Source: Ricinus communis | Lineage: Eukaryota > Streptophyta > Magnoliopsida > Malpighiales > Euphorbiaceae | Direction of reading: 5' to 3' | Assembly: GCF_019578655.1 (NCBI RefSeq) | Contig: NC_063256.1 | Location: 29,808,342-29,872,341, forward strand | DNA: 64,000 nt | Part shown: positions 46,380 to 59,600 of the stretch, in pieces | Position numbering within the stretch: the stretch's first letter is position 1 | How the letters are laid out: the number at the start of each line of letters is the position of its first letter | Notes under the pieces: generated by a model | Seen by the model: the letters and a program-made list of their open reading frames with translations, nothing else | Told to the model about the DNA's origin: nothing | The model's database searches: none | Made by a program: the position numbers and the translations under genes

Positions 46380-48415
46380 TAGTATCAGAGCGTGAGGTAT
46401 GGTGTTTCCCATTCACGGAAACCGAGAGTAGGCTGATCCTTAGGATTTTATATTGATAGCGGAAAATATGTGATTTGTCTAATTTAGTACTCATGCCAAG
46501 CAAAGATATTGGTGGAGATAGAAAATTGAAATTGATAGCAGGAATGCAATGAATCCCATCCCCCAGCGAGTGACGTGCTTACGCCCCGTTTTGTAACTGC
46601 CCTTTTTTTGTCCGTCCACGAGGCTGTAAAAAAAAAAAAAAAAGAGAAAGGGGCGGCTATATAGTGGGAGTCGTTTGGTTGTATGCCACGAAGCTCCTAT
46701 GGACAAGGGAACAAATGAATCATCGCTTTTGGGCGCAGGCAGCCTTCTACTTGGATGACCTTACCTTAATAAGAAAATAATCCTTGATTAACCAATTTGC
46801 TTGTCTGATAAGAGCTCTCTCACTAAAGGCAAAGAGAGGAGGAGTCAGGAGCAAGATCAGGGGTCAGAGATCCGAGCTTGATAGAGCTTAGGAAAGCATC
46901 GGAAGGAGAAAGGTCAGTGAGGTTCAGCCCGAGAGCTTAACCGTGAGATGAAAGAGATAAGGCGGGGAGGGTTAGCAAAAAAGAGAAGGCTGGAGGAACT
47001 TCTCGCAATGGATAAAAAACATATTTAGCAAGGTAAGCTCCATGTCATTGTGAGCATTTTGCAGGACGAGCTTGCCTCAGTGAGTTAGAGTTGCTCTCCA
47101 TCAATCCTTATTTTATCCAAATCAAATCGGTCAAGATGGGGCATCATGAAGAGAGATTCACGAAACCAAACCGCCCCCCACCGATCAAATCAACAGTTAT
47201 GGCCATTAGTCTAATTCGTACTCACAAGTTTACGAATCGTTCTTATAGAAAAACGGTAAGATACAGCAAGGTCAATCTCTTAAGGAACTATGAGAATATT
47301 TATTATAAAAACTAATTATCAACGTAAAAATATTAAAAATAAATCTAGATACTCTAAACTAATATTTTGAGAGAATATTATATTCATAAAAAATAAATAA
47401 ATAATTAATTAAGTAAATATGCAAATAAGATGATTTTAATAAAATTATATGATAAAAATAATATTTAGCCTAGCCAATTACTTAGTAATTCATTTGTTTT
47501 AAATTTAAGTATAAATCTAATGAATGAGATAGTGATGTTTTTGTTCATTTAATTACTTAAACTAATGATGCAACTAGAATTTGTTATACTAACATAAATT
47601 GAAGCAAAGATTGCGTCTATGATATATTCAACCTAAATATTTTTATAACAATTATTATTACTAAATTAATATGATGGTTAATTAGTAAAAGTAATTGAAA
47701 CTAATAAAGATATGTTGATAAATAAATCATTCATTAAATAAAAAGAACATTGCTCATACAAAGCAAATAAACAAAACTAAATACTTAAAGAAAACTAGCC
47801 TAACATATTTAATCCCATAATCATAGTAAATAAATAGTAAGACATAAAAATAAAAGACAAGAAGATGATTAGTCCTCACTTTTCAATCTCAAAAGATTCA
47901 TTAATCTTAAGAGAATAATTAAAAACCAAACTAAAGTGTTTATGAAAAAGAACTGTAGAGCGAATTGCAAAGATAAGAATGGTGGATAGATATAGATAAG
48001 AGATGTAACAGAGAGCAGATGTAAGAGACCTCTCCTCTCTTTTTTAGATCTAGATCTGCAGAAATATATAGAAGAGTCCTCTATCAAGATAAGTCTCTCT
48101 AAAAATAAGTATACCTAAGATAAGTTTATCTAATAGATAAAACTATAGATATCCTTCTCTTCACCAAATATTATCCCATAATAATTCTTAATATAAATCC
48201 TAATAATAATATAAAATGACTAAATTATATCTTGGTCATGTAAGATTCAACTAGACCTTGTAAAATAGTCAATCCACACATCTCTCTCTTGGGTCTTGAC
48301 ATAAACATGTCCAATTAAGCTCTTTTTTGAGTATTTTTTTTCATATTTTCCTCTTTGACTAATATTATCCGAAATAGATAATGAAGCTTAAGTGAGTTAT
48401 AAACACTTCTTTTCA

Positions 48416-48416
<1 letters not shown>
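46380..48416. other. Intergenic stretch without recognised gene
   Basis: A PBS-like word TAGTATCAGAGCG lies at about 46390 without convincing LTR context. 46800-47080 is purine-rich. Small frames (46491-46706 minus, 47091-47315 plus, 47869-48087 minus) show no domain. The AT-rich part from 47320 may be old retroelement sequence, but this is unproven. Confidence 0.45.

Positions 48417-48471
<55 letters not shown>
48417..48471. repeat. (AT)n microsatellite, ~27 repeats
   Basis: This is an uninterrupted TA/AT run of about 54 bases. Confidence 0.97.
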
Positions 48472-48474
<3 letters not shown>

Positions 48475-48756
48475 CTATTAAAGCTCTAAAATACCCTAAA
48501 TAACTATATATGATTTGGACCTATCAAATACCCTCGCGCTTAAACCTTTACTTGTCCTCAAGTAAATAGCAACTTAAAAATTAACCTTTGCAAAAATCAT
48601 GAAGAATAATCATATTCAGCTTCAAGATATTACTTAAAAGAATTTCATTAATGCAAAGATCATGCCAACCTAAGAACAACTTAAATCATCAAAATTTCTT
48701 CAAAACTGTAAACTCAATTATTGTTAATAAAAGATTCAAGTATCCAATCTAATAAG

Positions 48757-50172
48757 TGCTAGTAGCACCTACTTTTGAGCTTTGCGTTATCTTGATTTTA
48801 CCTTAAATTGAGTTTAATTTGTTTGCTAGAGTTTGTTTTCGGTCCTTTTTAGGTACTTGGCAAAGCTTACACGACAAGAAGAGTTTTGGCATCAAAATAC
48901 ACAAAAATCAATCCAATAATCACTTATTTAGCAAAAGATAGAGAACCACACGGGCATGACACGAGAAGAACTTGCCCGTGTGGACTACCCGAGTGAAGTT
49001 CAGAAAGTGGCAAATTGAAGGAAGGTGTGACACAGGAAGTACACGCTTGTGTGGACTTCCTATGTGAGTTGTGAACATTAGCAGATTGTTTAAGGCATGA
49101 ATGGGAAGAGGAGATGCCCGTGTGATCTTTCCGTGTGACCTAGAGGATGGGCTCAAGTGCGAATTTGAGTTGAGGATGTCACACGGCCGTCTGGTGCCCG
49201 TATGGTCCCCGTGTGGAACATAAAAAGATACTATTTAAGGGAACTTGTAGGTTCTTTTGAGGGGGGTTTCATCATTTATTTATTTCTAGAGAGATAAACA
49301 CTTAGAAACTTTAATTTTCTTTCATTTTTAGGATTTTGATTGGTCATTTCTCAAGGAAGAACATCAATTGCTTCATTATTTTCTAAGATTGAAGATTTAA
49401 GATTAAAGTTTTTCATCTCTAATCTTCCATGAATAGTTTGAGGTCTTCTTTCCCTAATCTTTATTTCTTTATTGTAATATTTATAAACTAATTTTCTTGC
49501 TATTTGGATTTTATTGAATCCTAATTTATTTTGTATGGATTGATTCAAATTTAATGCAATTAATATTTTTCATGAGTATTTTTATCCCTTTGATTGCTTA
49601 ATTATCTATTTCAATTGATAAGTCGATGTATTGATTGGGATTTATTTTAATGAACTGATTCGAGATAACTTTTTAAGAATTAATTATATCTTAAGGATTG
49701 AGGATTGATTAGGATACTACAGATAGATCTATAAGATTCTTTGGTTTAAAAATTTCTTAATTTTATTGCATGACCTAAGTGAGTGGATTGAGAAGAGATT
49801 CTTGTCCCTCCTTTTAGGAATGAGGGGTTTAATCACTTGAGAAAAGTTTAAACCTAATTTGGTGGAATATCAACTCAACTCTTGATTAGAACTAATTGCT
49901 ATTTGTTTTATGAAATATTTAACTTATTAGTGGAATTCACTACCTAAATAGGCTTTATCTTTGATAAGTTTACCAATTGTTTTAATTTTTGCTTTCAAGA
50001 TTGTTTTACTTTTAAATATTATGACACTCAAACAACATTTTGATTGCTAAATATTAGTGTATGATTGAAGGAAATACTCAAAATTAGGTCCTCAGTGGAG
50101 CGATACTCTTATTCATTATTGTATTACTTGATACAATTGGTGCATTTTGCCATGTGCGGATAACGTGCATCA
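48757..50172 (+). repeat. 5' LTR of the Athila-like element
   Basis: The right edge (TGCATCA at 50172) is set by the PBS six bases on. The left edge, TGCTAGTAGCACCTAC at 48757, is inferred from the usual look of such LTRs and is not confirmed by a second LTR. 48940-49220 holds repeated ACACGGGCATG / CCCGTGTGG words. Confidence 0.65.
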
Positions 50173-50178
50173 AATTTT

Positions 50179-50196
50179 TGGCGTTGTTGCTAGGGA
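50179..50196 (+). other. Primer binding site (Athila type)
   Basis: TGGCGTTGTTGCTAGGGA follows the LTR end and precedes gag by about 0.2 kb. It is a mutated form of the TGGCGCCGTTGCCGGGGA site common in these elements. Confidence 0.85.
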
Positions 50197-50412
50197 GTCT
50201 TTTCTATTGTGATATTATTAGTAATTCAAAAGCTAGTGATTTAGCATTTTTTTCATTTGATTTATCTTTGTTGTGTTTGTATTTTCTCTAGTTACTTGAA
50301 TCTATGTATGACCTGAGCTAGTTTGACGGAACTATTCGTTTATGAAACAGAGTTGGAAAGAACTCTGAGAAAGTAGCGAAGAGAAGAATAAGAATGAGCT
50401 TTAGCTGAAACG

Positions 50413-53400
50413 ATGACAGAGTTACAAAATCAAAATCAAGAAGGGGAACCAAACCAAGAAGGGGAACAGTTAAGATTCGCAGCTCCACCTAGGGAGAGAA
50501 CCATGCAAGAGTATGCACGCCCAACTCTTAATGAGGCTGCATCGAGTATTGTAAGACTAAATGTTACGGCAAACAACTTCGAGATCAAGCCCAACATTAT
50601 TCAAATGGAGCAAAATAATTTCATGTTTGATGGTTTGCCCAATGAGGATCCAAACACCCATTTGGATGATTTTTTGGAGATTTGCAATACCTTTAAGATT
50701 AATGGGGTATCAGATGATGCTATTCGATTGAGGCTATTCCTATTATCCTTGAGGGATAAGCCACATAATTGGTTGAAGTCATTTTCAGCTATGACATTTA
50801 TGACCTAGAATCAGCTGGGTGAGAAATTCTTAGAGAGATACTTTCCACCTTCTAAGATGGCTAAGCTGAGGAATGACATAGCAAGATCTCTTCAGTAAGA
50901 GAATGAGACCTTATACGATTGTTAGGAATGTTTCAAGGTTTTACTGAGGAGTTGTCCACACCATAGTTTACCTTTATGGCTATAAATTCAGACATTCTTT
51001 AATGGATTGAATTACATAAGTAAATGGTTTATTAATGCTGCAGCAGGTGGATTACTAAACAATAAGACTCCCGAGCAAGCTATGGATCTTATTAAGGATA
51101 TGGCAGTCACGAACTATCAGTGGCAAAATCTAAAAGAGCAGGTTCGAGTCAAAGGGAGTGGAATCCATGCGGTAGACTCTAAGGTAGCTGTAAATTCACA
51201 GTTAGAGGCCATAAGTAGGAAGATGGATGCTTTCACTATGTCTTCATCTGGAAAACAGGCATAAGTTATGACTTGTAATTGGTGTACGGGTGGTCATCAA
51301 AGTCAAGATTGCTAAAATGACAATACTTTCGCTAAGCCGGAGCAGGTTGATTATATGGGAAATGCTCCTAGGCAGCAGAACAATCCCTACAGTAATACCA
51401 ATAATCCGGGATGGAGAAATCATCTGAGTTTCTCTTGGGAGAATCAGCATAAGCAAAGACCTCCACCACTAGGATCTCAATACCAAAATCAGCAGTAAGC
51501 TCCTCCTAGAAGGAGTAATCTAGAGGAGATGATGGAGCAGTTCATCTCGACGTTTGAAATAAGGTTTCAAACTACTGAGATTACTCTTAGAAACCAACAA
51601 GCTTCGCTTTAGACTTGGAGAACCAAGTGGGATAAATTATAAAACTCTTAAGTGAGAGGCCCCATGAAAGCTTGTCGAGCAACATAGAAGCTAACTCTAA
51701 GGAGCAGCTTAAGGTTATTACATTATGGAGTGGTAAGGAGTTAAGAACTAAGATGAATGAAGTAGATGGGAGTTTTACTATGATTGAAAAGGTTGATGAT
51801 GAACAAAAGGGTATTGAGGCTGAAGTAGAAGATAGAGTAGAAGCAACACCGAAGTCTACCTCATATTGTTAGAGAATATCAACTAAGAGTGCCCTTTCTA
51901 GCCCGTCTTCAAAAGAACAAATTGGATACATAGTTTGGTAAGTTTTTTAAGCTCTTTATTCAGTTGCATATTAACATACCTTTTATGGAAGCTCTTTGCA
52001 GATGCCCAAGTATGCTAAGTTCTTAAAGGAACTCCTCTCTAACAAGAGGAAGCTTGAGGAAGTGCCAATGGTGCAACTGTAAAAAAAGAGCTCAACAATC
52101 ATTCAAAGGAGAGTACCAAAGAAGCTAAAAGACTCAGGGAGTTTTACTATCCCTTGCTTTAATGGTAATTTAAATGTTAATAATGCACTTGCTGACTTAG
52201 GGGCTAGCATTAGTGTTATCCCTTATAATTTATTCAAGAAACTAGGACTTGGAGAACCTAAGCCAACACTCATGAGTATTCAACTGGTTGATAAATCTGT
52301 TGTATACCCTAGGGGTATCATCGAAGACTTGTTAATAAAGGCCATGAGTTTATTTGTCTTGTGGATTTTATGATTATGGATATGGATGAAACTATTGATG
52401 TATCCCTTATTTTAAGAAGACCTATTCTTGCTACAGCTAGGGCCATCATTGATGTTCATGATGGTAAGCTTATACTTAGGGTTAGGGAAGATCAAGTAAC
52501 TTTTTAGATTCCTAACACTATGAAACATCCATTTATACTTGATGATATGGATTTTAGTGATGATAGAATTGAGCATGAGATTGTGAATTTATTTCTTCTC
52601 TTGTCGCTAAAGATCGTCTAGAGTTATGTATGGTAAAGATCCTCTGGAGTTACATATGGTACATGAACAAGAAAAATGTGGGACGTTAGGAGCTTTGGAA
52701 CAACTAGCCTATCTTGAGGCAGCAAAGCTAATGAGAAAGAAGTCATTCGAGTCTATTGAGATGCCGAAAGAGGAAATGATGAAGCCTTCCATTGAGGACC
52801 CTCCTTCTTTTGAACTCAAGCAACTTTCAGATCATTTGGAATATGTGTTCCTGATGGAAGGATCCAAGCTACCAGTAATAGTCAATTCTGAATTACTAGA
52901 TGACTAAAAGACTAAGCTATTGGAAGTCTTGAGGAGGAGACAAAGAGCAATAGCATGGAAAATTACAAACATAAAGGGAATCAACCCTTCCTTTTGCACA
53001 CATAAGATTTTTATGGAAGAAGAGTTCAGAAATATGGTGCAACCTTAAAAGTGTCTCAATTCCAACATAAAGGAAGAAGTAAAAAAGGAGGTGATTAAGC
53101 TTCTTGATACCAGGATTATCTATCTCATTTTGGATAGTTCTTGAGTAAGCCTAGTACAAGAAGTGCCTAAGAAAGGAGGCATGACAATTGTGGTGAATGA
53201 AAATAATAATCTCATCCCAACAAGAACTGTGACAAGATGGAGGGTGTGCATCGACTATAGGAGGTTGAATGATGCCACTAGAAAAGATCACTTCCCATTT
53301 CCATTCATTAATCAAATGCTAGAGAGATTATCAAGGCATAAGTATTACTTTTTTTAGATGGTTTATCGTGATATTTTCATATTCTAATAGCCCTTGAGGA

Positions 53401-54592
53401 TTAGGAGAAGACTACTTTCACATGCCCCTGCGGAACCTTTACTTATAGAAGAATTCCATTCAGATTGTGTACTGCACCAGCCACATTTTAGAGGTGCATG
53501 ATAGCTATCTTTGATGACTTGGTTGAGGATATTATGGAAGTTTTCATGGATGACTTTTCTGTCCATGGAGATTCATTCGAAGAATGTCTGTAGCATTTGG
53601 AAAAAGTATTGATAAGATGTGAGGAGACCAATTTGGTGCTAAATTGAGAAAACTACCATTTTAAGGTACAAAAAGGCATTATTTTGGGCCATAAAATCTC
53701 TGGTAAGGGAATTGAGGTGGATAGAGTAAAAATTGAGATTATTAAGAATCTACCACCTCCTTCTTCCGTTAAGGCTATTAGAAGTTTTCTTGGGATTACA
53801 GGTTTCTACCATAGGTTTATTAAAAACTTCTCTAAAATAGCTAGACCTTTTACTAGACTCTTAGAGAAGGATGTTGACTTTATATTTGATGAGAAATGTA
53901 TGGCAGCCTTCACCTCCGTAAAAGCCAAGCTTGTTAACGCCCCAATTGTGATAGCACCAGATTGGAGTCTGCCCCTTGAGCTAATGTGTGATGCAAGTGA
54001 ATTTACAGTTGGAGCCGTTCTTGGTCAAAGGAAAGGAAGGCACTTCCAGTCCATCTATTACGCGAGTAAAATAATAACTGAAGCGTAGGCAAACTATACT
54101 ACTATTGAAAAGGAAATGCTTGTAGTTATTTTTGCTTGGTCGTATTTGATTTTGTCAAAAGTGATAGTATACACTGACCATTCAGCATTGAGGTATTTGT
54201 TCTCTAAAAATTATGCGAAACCAAGATTGATAAGATGGGTTTTACTTTTGTAGGAATTTGATTTGGAGATACAAGACAAAAGAGGAGCAGAAAACTTGGC
54301 AGCTGACTATCTATCATGCCTTAAAAATCCTCATTTAGAAAATTTATATGAAAAGGATATTAATGATCACTTTTTGAATGAACAGTTTTATGCTATGGCA
54401 AGTTTGGTACGTAATTCAGATTTTTCAATACCATGGTATGCTGACTTTGCAAATTATATAGTTGTAAGGGAACTTTCAAAAGAATATTCTTATCAACAAA
54501 AGAAGAAATTTTTGCAGATTTGAAATATTACTTTTGGGAAGACTCTTTTATATTTAAAATATTTGTCGATAGAATAATAAGAAGGTGTATGG
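50413..54592 (+). pseudogene. Athila-like gag-pol remnant
   Basis: Gag starts at the ATG at 50413 and keeps one frame through 51480 with several stops, mostly TAG at expected Trp or Gln codons (first at 50806). It includes a zinc knuckle CNWCTGGHQSQDC. Protease (about 52110-52560) has ALADLGASISVIP; the following region has LEQLAYLEA and a basic linker. RT (about 52900-53590) keeps RVCIDYRRLNDATRKDHFP and VFMDDFSVHG; RNase H lies at 53684-54300 with YHRFIKNFSKIARP and LMCDASEFTVGAVLGQ. Integrase begins (IPWYADFANY) and is cut at 54592 at RRC, within its zinc-binding region. Inactive. Confidence 0.88.
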
Positions 54593-54860
54593 TGTAACGC
54601 CCACCTAATGCATTTGCATTTATTTTTATAACATGCATATCATATAGATATGAGAAATGCATGAGACATCTGTGGTATTAATGCTAATGTTAAATAGAAG
54701 AAGATTATATATGTTACAATTAAGTCCATAACAAGAATTAGAAAGTTAAGGGATTAAATTGATTAATGGTAAAAATAGAGGGCTTAAATTGGTTAATTAA
54801 ATCTTAAAAAAATATGGATAGAAAAAAGAAAGGAGAAAGAAAGGGTGGTAGTCCTTCTTC

Positions 54861-54891
<31 letters not shown>

Positions 54892-56474
54892 GACACATAA
54901 GGTTAATGATCTGAAAAGTTTCATCGTGAAATTCGTTGTATAGAAGTTTTGGTAGATTTTTAAATTTACCCTATTAATTCTGTTATAGTTGGCAGTTAGA
55001 TATATTTAGATAGTTTAGTAATATTATCATGTTAGATGAAATTCTATTATTTTTGGGTATTTAAAAATACGTGAATTATGATCTATTTCAGCTAAACCAA
55101 TTGGAAATGAGGGTGACGCCCAAGTAAATACAAGCAAAGGAAAGGGAGCAATAAAGGTAAGTGAATAACTTAATGTTCTATGTGAATATAACATAAATAA
55201 TTTATTTATTAAATTAATTAATTAAGGAAAATGTATATAATATATTAATAGATGTTAATTTTTATTTATGGTGATTTTTAATTATGGTATTGATGGGTGA
55301 TTGTTTTTAAAATGAGATTGTACATATGAATGTGGATTGGTGAATTCGGGTGTCCTATTATGATGTGAACAATATATTTAATTTAGCCATATCTGCAGTT
55401 TTATAACTCCAAATGGAGTGCTATTTATTGTTATAGAAAATATGAGGTGTAATTTATAAATTTTATAGAAATAGAGGAAGCTTGATTTTGCTGTTTTGAT
55501 GGCCAATTTGGATCATACTTTTTGTTGCTTAATTTTATTGACAGCTTGACCATGATGGATTGTTTTTTATGTTTCTCTTTCTATACACATCTAATTAATG
55601 TAAAATCAGTTTTAAATTAATTTACACTTATAATATCACCGATCTGGAGAATATGATTTTGGAATTCCTAATGTAGAATTTTTGGTGTATTTTTGAATGT
55701 ATACTATTAAATCTGCCATATTGAAATATGGTGTATTTTTGTATATCATGGGTATTATGGTTTCTTATGTATCGTGGAGATATTAATTATTTAAATGGAG
55801 TGGTATGTCATACATGTAAATATACAAATTATGGTTGGATGAATATAAGGACGCAATGCTACTTGTGAATGAGGCAAGGCTGTATGCGATATGGAATTCC
55901 CACAAGATTATGGTGGGCTATGTGCGTATAGGGATCCATAAAAAAAAATTATTATGGAATTATATATAATTCACAAGTTCATTGTTGTCCTAAAGAAATT
56001 ACTATGAAATGTTTATATATACACTATAAAGTCATAATTAAATATCGAACAGTTTGATGCTTGATAATACTACATGCTTCATTGTGTTATTTTTCGTAGG
56101 AAATTATGTTATTCATTTGCTAAGTTGCAGGCTCACTCCTCTGCATTATTTTTCAGGATTAGAAGAATTATAATTGGTCTTGACGAAACATTTGCATCAG
56201 TCACACTAGCATTGTGTCAGGGGGGTCAGCAGGAGGTCATCCTCAGTTTTTCTTGAACATATGGCATGCCTAGTGAATTTTATTATCATGTATAGTATAT
56301 TATGTGTATATAAAAGAAAAAGTGAAAGCTTTTTGGTGTGTGATATGTATGACTCATATAAATAGTTTTTGTTATACATATTAATTTATGAGTTAAAAAT
56401 TAGTTATTAAGGGACATGTTATATATCAGTCATATGCATATAATGTATGTCTAACATCCTTTACAGGTGTCACA
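54593..56474 (+). repeat. 5' LTR of the Tekay/Del-like element
   Basis: It starts TGTAACGCCCACC and ends GGTGTCACA, five bases before the PBS. It includes a TTC microsatellite (54853-54890). The short frame 56074-56256 inside it is taken as chance. Confidence 0.88.
54853..54890. repeat. (TTC)n microsatellite
   Basis: About twelve CTT/TTC repeats, slightly interrupted at the left, lie in the LTR. Confidence 0.95.
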
Positions 56475-56479
56475 TTTAG

Positions 56480-56498
56480 TGGTATCAGAGCACGGTTT
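56480..56498 (+). other. Primer binding site, initiator-Met tRNA type
   Basis: TGGTATCAGAGCACGGTTT lies five bases after the LTR end. Confidence 0.92.
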
Positions 56499-56574
56499 AG
56501 AATCAATTAGGATAGAATTGTAAAAGCATTTAGAGGCATGAATGCATATACATGTTAGGGATGCACATGAATGT

Positions 56575-56692
56575 AAGAACTAAAACTAGGTGTTTGTATT
56601 TTGAATAGAATGAGTAGATAGGGGCCGACCGTTAAGAATTAAAACTAAGTTTTTGTATTTTGAATAGGATGAGTAGAGAGGGGCCAACCAAG
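56575..56692 (+). repeat. 59-bp tandem duplication over the gag start
   Basis: Two similar units (56575-56633, 56634-56692) each contain TTTGTATTTTGAATAG(A/G)ATGAG. The upstream copy reads ATG AGT AGA TAG and stops at once; the downstream copy opens gag at 56669. Confidence 0.85.
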
Positions 56693-59600
56693 AATCCTGC
56701 TGACCTAAGTGAGTCTGAGTCTATGCATGAAGTTGAGCATACAAATGCACCACCACAACCAGCTCAGGAATTGCCACCAGTAATGCAGCAATTTCTTAAG
56801 TCCTTACAACAAATAGTTAATCAGGTAGCCACTCAGCCAATCCAAAAACCAATAATGCAACCAATGGCAGAAGTTAGAGAAATAGAGGCTAAAGATAAAC
56901 TTATGATAGGCTGAGAAAACAAGGAGCTACAAAATTTGAGGGGATTACTGATCCTAAGATAGTAGAAGAATGGTTACGGGAGACAGACAGGGTGCTGGAT
57001 AGGCTGGAATGCACATTAGAGCAAAAGTTGAAATATGTTGTATCTTTGTTGAGAAAATCAGTTTTAGATTGGTGGGATCTGATTCCAGGAAGTAAAGACA
57101 GACCTATGACCTTAACTTAGGATGACTTCCTTAGAGAATTTGCAAATAAATACACACCACCAATGTATAGAGATCGAAAGAAAATGGAGTTTTTAAGTTT
57201 GGAACAGGTAAACATGACAGTATCAGAATATGAAATGCAATTATCTTGGTTGTCAGAATATGCATTAGAAGAAGTGGCTATAGAGGATGTAAAGCAGAGA
57301 CAGTTTGAAAAAGGATTGAGAATGGCTATTTGAGAAAATATTTCCTTGAAGCCACCAAGTTACAGTGCTTTATTAGAGGCTGCATTGAGGGTAGAAGAGT
57401 GTTTGATTGAGAAAGATGCAATGACAGCTAAGAAAAGAAAGATGATAAATGAATATGGTGGTTCAAAAAGGAAAGGAAGAGATATTTCTTTTAGAGGTTC
57501 TAGGTCTCAAGGGAGTAGATATTATGGGAGAGGGGTTAGCCAGCAAAATATGAGTAAGTCTGCTACAGTGATATCAGGTAGAGGCGGACAAAGTAGTTAT
57601 GGTCAGAGTAGGGTAGAGAGTAAGAGAGGTGAGGGAGGTGTTTCAGTTAGTCGAGGATATAGTTCACCATGTGCTAGATGTAGTAGGTTTCACAGTGGGG
57701 AGTGTTAGCAACCAAGGCAGATACTTTGTTTTTACTGTGGTAAGCCGGGGCATATAGCTAAAGGTTGTTGAAGTAAAAATTGAGCCAGTGAAAGTCAAGT
57801 TACAGGGCAGAGCAGTATAGGTGAAAATATGACTCACGGAGGAGTAAGTAGAGGAAGAGGTAGAGGAATGGACGAGGAGGAGGTTCTAACATGGTACAGG
57901 CTGGACAAATAAGCCAACCTCAGCAATCACTGCCCCAAGCTAGAGTGTATGCAGCGACAAGACAGGAAGCACCTTCTGCATCTAATATTGTGACTGGTAT
58001 AATCTCTATTTATGGTTTTGATGCTTATACGTTAATTGATCCAGGATCAACATGTTCATTCATTTTATATGAATTTGCATTGAAAAACCACAACAATATA
58101 GAAACCTTGGGGTATAACATTTTTGTATCAATGCCTGCTGGGGGTACTGTAATTGTAGATAAGGTTGTCAAAACTTGTCCTGTGATGATAAATGGGAACA
58201 CACTATATGCGGATCTAGTAGTGATAAAACTTAAAGAATTTGATGTTATTTTGGAAATGGATTGGCTATCTAAAAATCATGCTATAGTAGATTGTCACAT
58301 AAAAGAAGTGGTTATTGAGACCTCAGAACAGAGAAAAATAGTTTTTGTGGGTGAAAGAAAGATTGTTTCAACTTGTTTAATTTCGGCTACTGCTGCTTTC
58401 CATTTAATTAAAAAGGATTGTGAAGCTTATTTGGCTAATTTGGTAGATGTATCCAAAGTTAGTCCAGGAGTAATGAATGTCCCAGTAGTGAAGGAATTTG
58501 CAGATGTATTTCCAGAAGAAATACCGGGTTTACCTCCAGATCGAGAGACAAACTTTGAGATAGAAACTATACCTAGAGTAGCACCAATATCAATTGCACC
58601 ATATAGAATGGCACCCTTGGAGTTGAAAGAATTAAAGAAGCAACTGGAAAAATTATTAGAAAAAGGGTTCATTAGACCGAGTACATCACCTTGGGGAGCT
58701 CCAGTATTGTTTATAACGAAAAAGGATGGTAGTTTAAGATTATGTATTGATTATAGGCAGTTAAATTGGGTTATCATAAAGAACAAATATCCTTTGCCGC
58801 AGATTGATGACTTATTAGACCAGTTAAAAGGAGCAACTGTATTTTCCAAAATTAATTTAAGGTCTGGATATTGGCAATTGAGAATTGCAGAGGCATACAT
58901 ACCAAAGACTGCATTTAGAACACGATATGAGCATTATGAATTTATTGTGATGCCATTTGGACTAACAAATACACTTGTTGCTTTCATGTCTTTAATGAAC
59001 AAAATATTTGAGAGGTATCTAGATCGATTTGTCATTGTGTTTATTGACGACATATTGATTTATTTTGAAACTTGAGAACAACATGAAGAACATTTGAGAA
59101 TAGTATTGTAGATTTTGAGAGAAAAGCAGCTTCATGAAAAATTTAGTAAATATGAGTTCTGGCTAGAAGAGATTTCATTCTTGGGGCATATTGTTTCCAA
59201 AAATGGTGTACAACCTGATCCTTCAAAGATCGCAGCCATAAAGGAGTGGGAACCCCCTAAAAATGTATCAGAGGTACGAAGTTTTTTGGGATTGGCTGGA
59301 TATTATAGAAGATTTGTTGAAGGATTTTTTATCATTGCTAAACCATTAACAACTTGCTGAAGAAGAATGTGATATTTAAATGGGATGCTAAATGTGAGAA
59401 AAGTTTTGAAGAATTAAAGAAAAGACTCATTTCTGCACCGGTTTTAACCTTACTGTCAGGAAATGGTGGATATGTAATTTTTACAGATGCATCACAGCAA
59501 GGATTGGGGTATGTTTTAATGCAAAATGGAAAAGTCATTACTTATGCTTCTCGATAGTTAAGAAGCTATGAACTGAATTATCTGACTCATGATTTAGAAT

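Larger units (their letters stand above)
48757..54592 (+). mobile_element. Athila-like Ty3/gypsy retrotransposon, 3'-truncated by insertion
   Basis: It has a 5' LTR, a PBS of the TGGCGTTGTTGCTAGGG type, and gag, protease, RT, RNase H and the first part of integrase, all plus-strand. The sequence stops in integrase at 54592, where a second LTR begins; the 3' remainder is not in the window. Wording of gag (NGVSDDAIRLRLF, NKTPEQAMDLI) and RT (FMDDFSVHG) is that of Athila-type elements. Stops are numerous. Confidence 0.85.

Noticed and set aside
46380..46400. TAGTATCAGAGCG resembling an initiator-Met primer binding site
   Set aside because: No LTR end with TG/CA structure could be placed beside it and no gag follows.
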